Notes under the pieces: generated by a model
Databases searched by the model: none
What the model was told of the DNA's origin: nothing
The model's input: the letters and a program-made list of their open reading frames with translations, nothing else
In this document: positions 8,245-17,572 of the stretch, one piece after another
How positions within the stretch are numbered: the stretch's first letter is position 1
Layout: every line of letters starts with the position of its first letter
Made by a program: the position numbers and the translations under genes
DNA from: Candidatus Nomurabacteria bacterium
GTDB taxonomy: Bacteria > Patescibacteria > Paceibacteria > UBA9973
DNA length: 64,000 nucleotides
Direction: 5' to 3'
NCBI GenBank assembly: GCA_026396015.1
Contig: JAPLXP010000003.1
Span: 1-64,000, forward strand

Positions 8245-8991
8245 ATGAGCGCACTATGGAATACAATTTTTTATCAGCCTATTTATAACATGCTGGTATT
8301 TTTAATAGATAAGATTACTTTTGGAGATATTGGTTTTGCTATTATTATTTTAACAATCTTAATAAAACTCATTCTCTTCCCTCTTGCCCGTAAATCTATA
8401 CAAAGTCAGATTTATATGAAAAAGCTTGAGCCAGAACTCAAGAAATTAAAAGTAGATTATCCAAATAAAGAAGAGCAAGCTAAAAAACAATTTGAGTTGT
8501 ATAAAAAATATGGAGTAAATCCATTCTCTGGTTGCCTAGTTGTAATACTACAACTCCCCGTCATCTTCGCACTATACTATGTATTTCGTAATTTTAGTAT
8601 AAATACTGCATTGATGTATAGCTTTGTACATTCCCCACTTAATCTAAATACAGAATTCCTAGGATTGATCAATGTATCCATGAATCACAGTATTGTATTG
8701 GCAGCTCTTGCCGGTATATCACAATTTATACAGGGTTACATGGCTACACCAAAGAACCCAATAAAAGAGGTTGAAATTGTTGCTGATAATACACCAAAGA
8801 CATTCCAAGAAGAGATTGCCGCAAGTATGCAGTTGAATATAAAGTATATATTGCCAGTATTTATTACCTTTATTGCCTATAGTTTTTCTGCTGGGGTTGC
8901 ATTATATTGGATTACGAGTAATATATTTACTATAGCTCAGGAATGGTATGTCCGAAATGATATAGCCAAAAAAGACAACCTTTCTGCATAA
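8245..8991 (+). CDS. yidC: Membrane protein insertase YidC/Oxa1
   Basis: Inserts membrane proteins alone or with SecYEG. It is a 248-aa short-form YidC with five apparent hydrophobic segments: about residues 10-25, 30-45 (IGFAIIILTILIKLILFPLA, including the conserved intramembrane Arg just after it), 95-115 (SGCLVVILQLPVIFALYYVF), 155-175 and 200-230 (the ALYWITSNIFTIAQ signature). The long periplasmic domain of proteobacterial YidC is absent, as in Gram-positives and CPR. No lipobox is seen at the N-terminus. Its own extended -10 lies 6 nt from the ATG, so it may be expressed separately from rpmH-rnpA-yidD. khpB starts 4 nt after its stop. Confidence 0.95.
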   Translation: MSALWNTIFYQPIYNMLVFLIDKITFGDIGFAIIILTILIKLILFPLARKSIQSQIYMKKLEPELKKLKVDYPNKEEQAKKQFELYKKYGVNPFSGCLVVILQLPVIFALYYVFRNFSINTALMYSFVHSPLNLNTEFLGLINVSMNHSIVLAALAGISQFIQGYMATPKNPIKEVEIVADNTPKTFQEEIAASMQLNIKYILPVFITFIAYSFSAGVALYWITSNIFTIAQEWYVRNDIAKKDNLSA

Positions 8992-8995
8992 TTTT

Positions 8996-9460
8996 ATGGA
9001 TAAAGAAACTATTAAAACAATAATTACTGATATATTTACACACACAGGATGCGAACTGAATGCTTGTGAGATTACCGATGAAGGTGGGATGCTATGGGTA
9101 GCAATATCTACACCAGATTCAAGATTCCTTATCGGCCGCGAGGGTGATACCCTTAAATCTGTAAACCACCTAGTACGCAAGATGCTCGAAAAGAATCATG
9201 GAGAGGAAGGAGTTGCTCGATTGTTTGTAGATATCAATGGATATCAGAAGAAACGATTCGACAATTTAAAGGCTACAGCATATATGCTCGCAGAGCGTGC
9301 TCGATATTTCAAGAGTAATATAGAAGTAGATCCAATGCCAGCTTCAGAAAGAAGAATCATACATATGTTCCTAGAAGGTGCCAAGGATGTGATGACAGAA
9401 TCCACAGGAATGGGCCCAAACAGAAAAGTAGTTATCAAATACGTAGGATCTAATATATAA
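8996..9460 (+). CDS. khpB: KhpB/Jag-type RNA-binding protein (KH + R3H, no Jag_N)
   Basis: An RNA-binding protein of the Jag/EloR/KhpB family, which in Firmicutes pairs with KhpA and affects cell elongation. A type II KH domain with the GxxG loop in LIGREGDTLKSVNHLV lies near residues 42-60, and an R3H domain with ASERRIIHMFLEGAKDV (Arg and His of the R-x3-H core) lies near 113-150. The N-terminal Jag_N domain of the Firmicutes protein is missing, leaving 154 aa. It follows yidC by 4 nt, the conserved order, and ends directly at a strong terminator. Confidence 0.93.
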   Translation: MDKETIKTIITDIFTHTGCELNACEITDEGGMLWVAISTPDSRFLIGREGDTLKSVNHLVRKMLEKNHGEEGVARLFVDINGYQKKRFDNLKATAYMLAERARYFKSNIEVDPMPASERRIIHMFLEGAKDVMTESTGMGPNRKVVIKYVGSNI

Positions 9461-9500
9461 AATAAAATACACACAACCAATGGTTGTGTGTATTTTATTT
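9460..9500. terminator. Bidirectional terminator after khpB
   Basis: A long perfect palindrome with 20-nt arms at 9460-9479 and 9481-9500, centred on CCAATGG, with T-rich outer arm on both strands. It separates the rightward rpmH-khpB unit from the leftward secretion locus. Confidence 0.85.
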
Positions 9501-9506
9501 AGATAA

Positions 9507-10766
9507 CTAAGATTTTAAATTTAACATCCAGAAAGTATTATCGGTCTTATTTGTAAAAAATAGCATAGACTCATTTGTATCAAGGAACAAATGAGAACCA
9601 TCCAACCTTTCTTCTTCGTAGCTTCCAAAATCTCTAGTGCTCATTGAGCTTGTGTCTATTTTTACAAAATGATCATCAGTTGAAATTGTACCTTTATACC
9701 AATCATCTGGCCATATTCCAGATATATTATTGGGAATAGCGCAATATATATTTATATCATCAATTGCCCAAACACATTTTTCTGGTAAACCAGAAAGGTT
9801 GAGAGGTTGGCTTTCTTTTTTTGCTGTACTATAAACATAAAGTTTTGGTTGCCCAGAAGAAGAGTCGTTGTATAAGATTGTGTTTCCACCTTTGTTTGAT
9901 AGTGTTGTCAGGCCTTTTATATCCCCTATTACTCTGGTAAATGAATTATTTTTTACGTTGTACTTGAAAATAAAACCATTTACTGTCGCACTCGCTTTTG
10001 TCGTAAAATACAAGATATTTTCTGTTGGCCAATCCAGTATCCACTCAGATAGTGGAGATTTAAATAATTGTTTGTTGTTTGTGTTATCAAAAGATCTCGT
10101 ATTTACCTCTACCCCATCATTGTATGGTTCAAGAGTTACAAAATTCTTGTTGTCAGGAGAAATCGCTAGAGTTTTTATGTTTACAGGCAAAAAATATCCC
10201 TTATCTGAACCAAATGATCCAACAAAACTCTCGATATCTTTTTTGTCATTTACATACCTGTATATCAACGATGAATTGTTGTTTCCAAAGAGAACTTCTT
10301 CTGGTCCGAGTATTGTAGTGTTTGATATCTTGCTCGTGACGCCAGTGTCCAAATATGATTCATATACATGACCCGTAGCACGCTCTATATATCTAATAGC
10401 AGGTGCGGCCTCTGACTGCTGATTATTACCGGTCGTATTTGTATTGTCTGCCTTTTGTATTAGTCTGGTGTCCAATAAATATGTTGCACCAGAGATTGCC
10501 CTGTTTGTTATCTTAAAAAATCTAGACCCTCCTGTAGTCAAGCTCGCTATCAGGTTTGACATATTGTTTATGTTTGCAATGTCCCCATTGCCCCCACTAG
10601 TGGACCCACCACTTTTTCCACCAAAAGGTAAAGGTAAAAAATTCTTTGAAGTAGTATCCCCTGTTGTGCCACCAGTATTTGATTTTGAAGCATAATAATA
10701 ACCACCGATTATGATTATAATCCCGACTACTATTATGATGATTATTGTTATTTTTTTATTTTGCAT
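9507..10766 (-). CDS. Membrane-anchored beta-propeller-like protein, unknown
   Basis: A 419-aa protein with one N-terminal membrane helix (about residues 6-25, a run of Ile/Val) and then a Gly/Ser/Thr-rich linker (30-65). The rest is repeated short strands with 'DNKNFVTLEPY', 'WPTENILYFTTKAS', 'CVWAIDDINIYCAIP' and 'ESMLFFTNKTDNTFWMLNL'. These alternating W/D-containing blades look like a TolB/WD40-type propeller, but no known family is certain. It is the last gene of the leftward secretion locus (3-nt gap to the 928-aa gene) and is followed by the terminator at 9460-9500. An envelope-facing accessory role is inferred from topology and context. Confidence 0.7.
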   Translation of the reverse strand: MQNKKITIIIIIVVGIIIIIGGYYYASKSNTGGTTGDTTSKNFLPLPFGGKSGGSTSGGNGDIANINNMSNLIASLTTGGSRFFKITNRAISGATYLLDTRLIQKADNTNTTGNNQQSEAAPAIRYIERATGHVYESYLDTGVTSKISNTTILGPEEVLFGNNNSSLIYRYVNDKKDIESFVGSFGSDKGYFLPVNIKTLAISPDNKNFVTLEPYNDGVEVNTRSFDNTNNKQLFKSPLSEWILDWPTENILYFTTKASATVNGFIFKYNVKNNSFTRVIGDIKGLTTLSNKGGNTILYNDSSSGQPKLYVYSTAKKESQPLNLSGLPEKCVWAIDDINIYCAIPNNISGIWPDDWYKGTISTDDHFVKIDTSSMSTRDFGSYEEERLDGSHLFLDTNESMLFFTNKTDNTFWMLNLKS

Positions 10767-10769
10767 AGA

Positions 10770-13556
10770 CTATTCTATAGATTCACCTTTCATACATTTA
10801 TTATAAAGTGCCATACTCTCATCCGCGTATTTTTTTGTGAAATCGTTACCTTTGTCACAGTTCCCCATACCAGCATTATATCCTTTCCATGCATTGGTCA
10901 TGTTGTTTTTGCAGTGTTTTGCATTATGATATAAATCATTCCATATAATCACACCAGCCATTATGTTTTTTGCTGGACTCAACAATGCTTTCGGGGTGAT
11001 TTTTTTCCCAGTAGCACCATCAGTAATTGGACACTCGGTTTGTGTACCTCCATTGACTGGTTGACAGGTAATTTGAGCCAACCCAATACCATGAGAAAAT
11101 CTAGGATCAAGACCTAAATCATCCGCTGTTGTGATTTTTTTATCATCATTTTTTAATTGTTTATTTTTTATAGAACTTGAGTCTGTGGTAAAAGTTGTTC
11201 CACTGTATCTTTTTCCAGATGCAATAAAATCTTTTCTTGATTTGACGTCTACTGAGGCAGTATCAGAATCATATCCTATAGCTAGAGGGTTTCCATTAGA
11301 TTCATGTTTTAATATTACTTTTGTCACACACATTAAGACATTTAAATCTGTGGGTGGCGAGTATCTCTTGTTATTTTTCCCATTAAATACCGTTGTTGCG
11401 ACATCTGAATACAAGTCTTTGTATTTTTGAGTCCCTAGAACCTCCTCCCCTGTGATTTCCTTGAAAGTTTCAGTCGGTACGTCTATTGTAGGTCGTAATA
11501 TTATCTCAGCTGTTGGTATTGGAATATTACCCCCATTTATGAGTGCTGGGTTTATCGTATTTAATATTGCATATGCACCGAGGGCTAGTAGTAGTCCACC
11601 AATTGATGTCCATATTTTACTTTTTGCTTCAGTTTTTCCAAAGACAGAATCTGTACCCATGTATGTGACAGCGTTGATTATCATCATTATTACTGCCAAT
11701 GCCCCACATAGACCAATAGCTATAGAAAAAAGTTTATTTAGATAATCCCCAATAGAGGTGTTCTCCCCCACTGACTTTAGGTCTCCGATTGGAGCTAGGA
11801 GGTTGTATGTGTCATCGTATTCATGGATTTCTGCTGGATTAAAATTTTCAACATCATTACCAGATTTTACATCTAAAAATTTCCAAGTACTATCACAATA
11901 GCCAGTACAATCATAATACATGATGCCGTTCGTTGTATTTTCTTTTCTAGAATTATATAAAGTAAAAAAACTACTATCTTCGTCTATCTGAAAACTATAA
12001 GCACAATCATATCCGTCACCTGTAAATAATAAACATGAAGACTCCCCTGCCATTAATTCAATTGCAAAGTTGTCTGAGGGTGCCACGAAAGGTTTTTCGT
12101 TTAGGTTTGTTGGGTCATTATAATCATTTCCAAGATAAGAATTACCATACACATCTCCAAAAGCATAAAAATCTGTTACAGTAAACCTTAAACTTTTTCC
12201 AGCACAACCTGTCGATTCAACATCAATTCTTACTGGTGTGTTTCCTGGTTTGTAAAAAGATATTGGCATTTTTCCATCGTCAGATATTGGATTCCAGACC
12301 GCATTTGTTATGTTGCAATCAGTATTTATTTTTGCTGTTGATGGTACTGTTGGTTGTTTTTTGTACTTTTGACACCCGTTAGATATAGGAGTACGGCCGT
12401 TCCCTACACCAATGGCTGCCTGAGCAAATTGTTTACATCCCGGGTTATCTGTTTCATAGCCACCTGATACATGAAAGTTTAACTCAGAACCAGAGGATTG
12501 AGTGTTTTTCCAAGTAAAAAAATATAGTTCTTTTGATGCTTCAAATTTACCAAAATTTTGAAGTTTTGGTAATAAATCAGCAAACCATGGTACTTGGTCT
12601 GATGAAAAACACGGTGTAAACGCCTTGTGTGCTGGGTATATATCAAATGTGCTAGGTGAACCACTCTCACCAGACGGTGGAACCCATTTTTTTGATGTGA
12701 GGTCAATATGTCCTTTTAATAAGTAGGTGTCATCTATTTTCTTTTGCCATACAGCCTTACAAAGAGCTTCGGTTGCATAAATGTTTGTACTATAACTTGG
12801 TGGATTTGATCCACCTGCAGGAATAATCCAAACTTTATTGTCAAAGTCGTATTGCCCAAAATACCACTTTGGTTGAGAGCTTGCCGTTGTTATTGTTAGG
12901 TCGCTAGGACTTGTCGCGGTCCCATTTGCATTTGTTCTTATGTATATTTTACCAGTACTTGCCCCAGGTGGAATTTTAATAGTCAACTCGGTTCCTGCTG
13001 TATTTTCATCGTAATTTTTAGCATCCACTACTGTAGTATTAATAGTTACTTTTGTGACGTCTACTATGTTTGTACCTGTTACTTTTATCGTACCCCCTGC
13101 TTTTGCTGATGTGGGAGTAAAACTTGCAATAGATATTTTTTTTGCTACTGTTCCTGTACCTAGTGTCACAAACGGTTTGTAATCTAGTGGGGTACCATTT
13201 CTTGGGTCAGGGTCAGAAACAATAACTTCGTAGTCTGTATTTCCAGGTAAGGCCCCAATTGAAGGAGATGTGAGGGTTATAGTGTATCCACTACTGCTGC
13301 CGTTAGGTATTTCTATTTGATCTGTAAAAATAGCAGAACCTACTTTTTCCGGTTCCACATTTGCTATTATTGGTGGCTTTATTTTGAATATTGAGAATAT
13401 TACAGAATTAAGATCTGTTAATCCTTCTACTAATACCGAATTACCGTTGCTCACTACGCGGTCTATTTGCAATGAAAAATCACCAGCAAATACATTATTT
13501 GAAAAAGCAGTAAATATTATAAAAACAAACAATATTTTCAAAAGTAATTTTTTCAT
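10770..13556 (-). CDS. Secreted IPT-domain / VirB2-like membrane pair / lytic transglycosylase fusion
   Basis: A 928-aa exported protein with unusual architecture. Signal peptide 1-25; an IPT/TIG (Ig-like) domain about 140-225 with 'FTPTSAKAGGTIKVTGTNI'; a Cys-containing extracellular region about 230-600. Two adjacent hydrophobic helices follow, 608-632 and 645-667, separated by a short Lys-rich loop, the layout of VirB2/TrbC-type pilin subunits. The C-terminal part (about 735-925) is lytic-transglycosylase-like: 'VILKHESNGNP' supplies the catalytic Glu (near 751), 'GIGLAQIT' the GLMQ-type motif (near 824), and 'NAWKGYNAG' the conserved Tyr/Asn. VirB1 (muramidase) and VirB2 (pilin) functions therefore appear in one chain. 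Domain calls are by motif; function is inferred. Confidence 0.72.
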   Translation of the reverse strand: MKKLLLKILFVFIIFTAFSNNVFAGDFSLQIDRVVSNGNSVLVEGLTDLNSVIFSIFKIKPPIIANVEPEKVGSAIFTDQIEIPNGSSSGYTITLTSPSIGALPGNTDYEVIVSDPDPRNGTPLDYKPFVTLGTGTVAKKISIASFTPTSAKAGGTIKVTGTNIVDVTKVTINTTVVDAKNYDENTAGTELTIKIPPGASTGKIYIRTNANGTATSPSDLTITTASSQPKWYFGQYDFDNKVWIIPAGGSNPPSYSTNIYATEALCKAVWQKKIDDTYLLKGHIDLTSKKWVPPSGESGSPSTFDIYPAHKAFTPCFSSDQVPWFADLLPKLQNFGKFEASKELYFFTWKNTQSSGSELNFHVSGGYETDNPGCKQFAQAAIGVGNGRTPISNGCQKYKKQPTVPSTAKINTDCNITNAVWNPISDDGKMPISFYKPGNTPVRIDVESTGCAGKSLRFTVTDFYAFGDVYGNSYLGNDYNDPTNLNEKPFVAPSDNFAIELMAGESSCLLFTGDGYDCAYSFQIDEDSSFFTLYNSRKENTTNGIMYYDCTGYCDSTWKFLDVKSGNDVENFNPAEIHEYDDTYNLLAPIGDLKSVGENTSIGDYLNKLFSIAIGLCGALAVIMMIINAVTYMGTDSVFGKTEAKSKIWTSIGGLLLALGAYAILNTINPALINGGNIPIPTAEIILRPTIDVPTETFKEITGEEVLGTQKYKDLYSDVATTVFNGKNNKRYSPPTDLNVLMCVTKVILKHESNGNPLAIGYDSDTASVDVKSRKDFIASGKRYSGTTFTTDSSSIKNKQLKNDDKKITTADDLGLDPRFSHGIGLAQITCQPVNGGTQTECPITDGATGKKITPKALLSPAKNIMAGVIIWNDLYHNAKHCKNNMTNAWKGYNAGMGNCDKGNDFTKKYADESMALYNKCMKGESIE

Positions 13557-13559
13557 GTT

Positions 13560-14549
13560 TTATATAGTTATATTAATTCCACCACCTACTGTCTGGAACA
13601 GCCTGACGGCATCTTCTATCAATAAATTAACCGTCGCATACCCGCCACGAGAAGAAGGTCGGACTGTTATTTCAGTTTTTTTGTTTGGTGTGGCTATATC
13701 GTTGCCATTTATTTGCCATTTGTATGAAAAACTATCTTCGTGTCCAAATAGAGAAAGAAAATAAGGCTCAGCGACTAGTGTCATCTCTTCTTCCTGCATT
13801 GTTGCATCCTTCGGTAGAGATTGATTATAGAGTATTCCATCTGTAGGCGACTTTTTATAAAAAATCATTTGAGGTGAATATATAGAAATGTTTGTTTTGT
13901 TGGATGCGACATATCTCCTGTCTATAGAGCTAGCAGACGCAGATATTTTTTCAACATCACGAAGTTGATCATTTGTAATTTTTAAAACATTTCTGTTGTT
14001 CCCTGATGCGTCTTGCATGGTATTTCCCTCAGACTTCCATGTATAGTTTATGTTGCTGATTGTTTTTCCTGGTAGAGATGATGTGTCAGGTATTGCCACA
14101 ATTTTTATTTTTCCTTCTACTGTGGGTAATGCCTTCCCCTTATAAAAAGGTGGAGTATAGCTATCACTCGCTTCCCAAACCAGGTCTAGAGTGCCAGGTT
14201 GAATAGTGACTATTTTTGTTATAGTTTGATTGGTCTCTGCCGGAGTTATCTTGATAGTAAAAGCTATTATTGTATTTGAGTCTAATGTTTGAAATGAATA
14301 TTCTTTTTTACCCACACCAGACAGGAGGTTTTTGGATCCACTACCCCACTCTATGAGTGCCGTATCTAGATCTATAGAATAACTTGATAGTTTTATCAGT
14401 ACATTACTGTATGGTTTTGGATTTTCTGGTATTGTCTGCGTATTTATATCGTCTTCATTTAAGTTTGAAAAAGCAAAAACAAAAGAAAAAGGTAGCACTA
14501 AAACCAACAGTACCATGGCTAGTATTTGTATTTTTAGATTTTTTATCAT
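13560..14549 (-). CDS. Secreted Ig/PKD-like protein, unknown
   Basis: A 329-aa exported protein: Lys start, a hydrophobic core (8-26) ending in FAFSN, a probable signal peptide or anchor. The remainder is beta-rich with PKD/Ig-like blocks ('ALIEWGSGSKNLLSG', 'INYTWKSEGNTM', 'FSYKWQINGNDI', each with a Trp in an x-x-W strand). No cysteine pairs are obvious. It lies between the VirB4 ATPase gene (41 nt downstream) and the 928-aa fusion gene (3-nt gap) on the same strand. Its position suggests an extracellular part of the secretion apparatus; I recognise no specific family. Confidence 0.7.
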   Translation of the reverse strand: MIKNLKIQILAMVLLVLVLPFSFVFAFSNLNEDDINTQTIPENPKPYSNVLIKLSSYSIDLDTALIEWGSGSKNLLSGVGKKEYSFQTLDSNTIIAFTIKITPAETNQTITKIVTIQPGTLDLVWEASDSYTPPFYKGKALPTVEGKIKIVAIPDTSSLPGKTISNINYTWKSEGNTMQDASGNNRNVLKITNDQLRDVEKISASASSIDRRYVASNKTNISIYSPQMIFYKKSPTDGILYNQSLPKDATMQEEEMTLVAEPYFLSLFGHEDSFSYKWQINGNDIATPNKKTEITVRPSSRGGYATVNLLIEDAVRLFQTVGGGINITI

Positions 14550-14590
14550 CTATTTTATTATACGATAGTTTTGAATTTCAAACAATAAAA

Positions 14591-16420
14591 CTAATTCGCT
14601 GCAGTTTCATCCTTGGCTTTTTTAATTGCCAGTATCTGAGACGGGTCAGATGTTATTATTTGGTCCTCTGTGTATGAAGCTATTGTTTTGATTGCTACGT
14701 GTTTTAGTCCAGCAAAGAATATACCTTCCCCTACATTTGCCTCCAGCAACAGATATTTTTCTTCGTCTGTAAGGTTGAATGTCTTTTGGAGTACATCCAC
14801 AGTAGATGGGGATTGTTTTAAGAGTAGTTGGAGTGAAGAGTTTGTCACAATAGGTACGCCGTATGGGCTCTTCATAAAGTCACCGACATCTTGGGTGATT
14901 GTAGATAGTCCTAGGTAGTATTTACGTCCTCTTTTTGCTATTGAATATAGGAAAGATGCTGTATCTTCGGATTTCATCATCCACCATGCCTCATCCACTA
15001 CGAGTAATCTTTTCTTTATATTTTTGCGAACTGCATTCCATATGTAGTGTGTGACTATATACATCGCTACAGGCTTGAGTTCATCTTCCATATCTCGCAC
15101 AGAAAATACTACGAATTTGCGGTTTATATCTACGTTTGATGGTTGGTTTAGGAACGAAGCCCAAGATCCACGAGTATATTTTGCAAGCCTTTGTATTATA
15201 GAATCACTCCCCTCCATTCCAGATAGCACCATTTCAAAATCTGAAAGTAGTGGTGGTTCTATGTTTCTAAAATCTGATTCAGATGTAATATCTTTTAATG
15301 CATATGTCTCGGTTATAGCTCTATCTATAATAGAATCTTCTTCTGGTGTTAAGCCACCTAGCATAATACGAAATAAACCAACAAGATTTATTGTGTTTGA
15401 TCGTAGTACATCAGCCCCAGTCTCGTCTGACGAAGGTATTGGTAAGTCAAATGGGTTGATGTGGTGGTCTGAAGACAGTGCAATGTTAAAATACCTACCC
15501 CCCACTGCTTCTGCGAGGTATTCGTATTCACGCTCTGGGTCTATTACTATCACCTCTGTATCAAACATAAGGGTACGTATGACTTCTAGTTTTGTGGCAT
15601 ATGATTTACCAGCACCAGAAGTAGCAAAGGTGATGGAGTTGTAGTTTGGGAGTGAAAAACGGTCAAATATAATAAGACTAGAATTGTGGCGGTTTACCCC
15701 ATACAGGATACCCTGATCACTAGTAAGGTCAAAAGACACAAATGGAAAAATACTAGAAAGTGGCTCTGTATTTAGTTTTTGGTTGATATTTAGCAAGTCC
15801 ACTCCTGTCGGGATGACGCTCTTGAACCCCTCTTCTTGTTGGAATAGTGCTGGTTTTAAATAAATAAGCTTTGATTCTAGTACAGATTTTATTTCATTTT
15901 CTATTTTAAATAATTCATTCTCATTTTCTGCGTATATTGTGATATATAATCCCACATCAAACATTTTTTCCTGTGCCTGCATCAGGTTGTCGCGAAGATC
16001 TTCTAGATCTTTGTACGCTGTATCGAGCATAGGATCACGAACCAAGCCTTTTGATTCACGGATACTCACCTGACTCTGCACCTCAGCCACCTTTTTTTCA
16101 AAAGTACGGAGAATTGCTGACGTCTCTATCGGGTGTATAAAAATAGACACATCAAAAACCTTATCCAAGTTGATAATAGGAGAAAACCAATTGTCTGTGA
16201 GGTACCGAGGGTATGATATGACAAAGAATGTGCGAGCTATCTTGTCCCCCAAGTTTAATGATTTTGGTGTGATTTGTAATGCAGATGGTGCTATTACGTC
16301 TTGTAGCTCTAGGGTCGCCGCTCTATATATATCATTGGGCAATATAGGCATAACACTACCACTCTTTATTCCAGACTGTAGTGCTTTGTCTCCTCCAAAT
16401 AATGATGAAAATATAGACAT
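14591..16420 (-). CDS. virB4: VirB4/TraC-type secretion ATPase (catalytic part)
   Basis: A 609-aa ATPase of the VirB4/TraU family that energises type IV secretion and pilus assembly. Walker A is ATSGAGKSYATK near residue 265, and Walker B is LLVVDEAWWMM near 477, followed by a sensor region 'SIAKRGRKYYLGLSTITQDV'. The N-terminal ~250 residues belong to the VirB4 N-terminal fold. The conserved first part of a full VirB4 is carried by the next gene upstream (16424-17077), separated by 3 nt, so the protein is split. No VirD4 coupling ATPase is present in the window. Confidence 0.9.
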   Translation of the reverse strand: MSIFSSLFGGDKALQSGIKSGSVMPILPNDIYRAATLELQDVIAPSALQITPKSLNLGDKIARTFFVISYPRYLTDNWFSPIINLDKVFDVSIFIHPIETSAILRTFEKKVAEVQSQVSIRESKGLVRDPMLDTAYKDLEDLRDNLMQAQEKMFDVGLYITIYAENENELFKIENEIKSVLESKLIYLKPALFQQEEGFKSVIPTGVDLLNINQKLNTEPLSSIFPFVSFDLTSDQGILYGVNRHNSSLIIFDRFSLPNYNSITFATSGAGKSYATKLEVIRTLMFDTEVIVIDPEREYEYLAEAVGGRYFNIALSSDHHINPFDLPIPSSDETGADVLRSNTINLVGLFRIMLGGLTPEEDSIIDRAITETYALKDITSESDFRNIEPPLLSDFEMVLSGMEGSDSIIQRLAKYTRGSWASFLNQPSNVDINRKFVVFSVRDMEDELKPVAMYIVTHYIWNAVRKNIKKRLLVVDEAWWMMKSEDTASFLYSIAKRGRKYYLGLSTITQDVGDFMKSPYGVPIVTNSSLQLLLKQSPSTVDVLQKTFNLTDEEKYLLLEANVGEGIFFAGLKHVAIKTIASYTEDQIITSDPSQILAIKKAKDETAAN

Positions 16421-16423
16421 AAT

Positions 16424-17077
16424 TTATAGTTTGATTCCTTGGCTAATATCACCAGGATTAAATGTTTTATAAAATAATTCTACCACCTCCTCTGTTTTTA
16501 GTTGAGAAGTTCTGACACCTAAACCAGATAGGCCTGATGCTACTACGCTCACCCTCTGGTCTAGTTGTGAACGTTTTTCTTCAAATTGTGCTATGTCGTT
16601 TTCCTTTTCTGATAATTCTGCTGGTTTTGATGTTCCTGCACTACTGCGGGTGAGTCTATCAAAAATACCCTCTGTTGGTTTTACTAGTGTGGAGCTAAAT
16701 GGGATAACTACAAAAAAAGATTTTGTCATAATATTTACTTCATCTGTAAAAGACTTGATAAAATCCATATATTCTTTTGTTTGTATTTTAAGGAGTGGCT
16801 CGTTCTGATTTTTAATTCTGTCCTCTAGTGTAAGGATATATGGACGAATATCTAATCTACGTGATTGGATCACAATTTGCACAGAAAAATCAAGACTATT
16901 TAAAAAGTTTTGGAATTGGCGTATCACAGCAGTCTGCTCCTCGGCTGATTTCAATGACAGGTTTATAGATGATGCTATAAGTACGGCACGATACCCCCCA
17001 TCTTTTAGGATGATAATACCATCACGTATTTCTTTTATCGGGACAAATTCTTGTGATTGTTGAGCATTTAGAGCCAT
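16424..17077 (-). CDS. VirB4/TraC N-terminal-like protein
   Basis: A 217-aa soluble protein starting MALNAQQSQEFVPIKEIRDGIIILKDG. The segment 'ILKDGGYRAVLIASSINLSLKS' and 'LNSLDFSVQIVIQSRRLDI' matches the start of TraC/VirB4 proteins, where it precedes the ATPase domain. The C-terminal half is helical. Its stop is 3 nt from the virB4 start, so the two probably make one functional ATPase in two chains. Whether the split is original to this lineage or a gene fission cannot be judged from one genome. Confidence 0.78.
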   Translation of the reverse strand: MALNAQQSQEFVPIKEIRDGIIILKDGGYRAVLIASSINLSLKSAEEQTAVIRQFQNFLNSLDFSVQIVIQSRRLDIRPYILTLEDRIKNQNEPLLKIQTKEYMDFIKSFTDEVNIMTKSFFVVIPFSSTLVKPTEGIFDRLTRSSAGTSKPAELSEKENDIAQFEEKRSQLDQRVSVVASGLSGLGVRTSQLKTEEVVELFYKTFNPGDISQGIKL

Positions 17078-17149
17078 AAATATAATTACTAATTACTAAT
17101 TATCGGTTACTGATTGAATCCACTGTATCATTATATATAGTGTATCATA

Positions 17150-17554
17150 CTACTTTCCTTCTTCTCTCATATCTAGGCCCCATGAAATATCTTTTAACCT
17201 ACTAGATGACATTTGTGGTACCACTGACACCTGCTTGATATTGTCAGCATCTTCTTTTTTTGAATTAGGTTTTTCTAATCTTTGTTTCCAGATGTATAAT
17301 TTTCCACTAAGAAAATAATTTATTCCAGCTTGTAGATAGTATATAAAAGGCTGATTGTTTATCCTGTAGAATACGAGTGCCGCTGTGAGGCCAGCTATTG
17401 GGATTATCAAGAATATACCAATCCATAATGACATGATTTTATATATGACAAATATCATACCCCCTCCCCCGGCTAAATAGGCAAACTGCCTAAAAGTAAA
17501 AGGCCCAAAAAGCTTGTCTTCAATATCTATAAATTGAGGAACTTTAAATTGCAT
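17150..17554 (-). CDS. PrgI-family membrane protein (VirB3-like)
   Basis: A 134-aa inner-membrane protein: 'MQFKVPQFIDIEDKLFGPFTFRQFAYL' is the characteristic N-terminus of the PrgI family, followed by two hydrophobic helices (about 27-45 and 48-68) and a basic tail. PrgI proteins of Gram-positive conjugation systems occupy the VirB3 position next to VirB4, and that is the case here (the VirB4 N-part lies 72 nt downstream). It probably anchors the ATPase at the membrane. Confidence 0.88.
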   Translation of the reverse strand: MQFKVPQFIDIEDKLFGPFTFRQFAYLAGGGGMIFVIYKIMSLWIGIFLIIPIAGLTAALVFYRINNQPFIYYLQAGINYFLSGKLYIWKQRLEKPNSKKEDADNIKQVSVVPQMSSSRLKDISWGLDMREEGK

Positions 17555-17572
17555 AATTATATTGTATCACAA

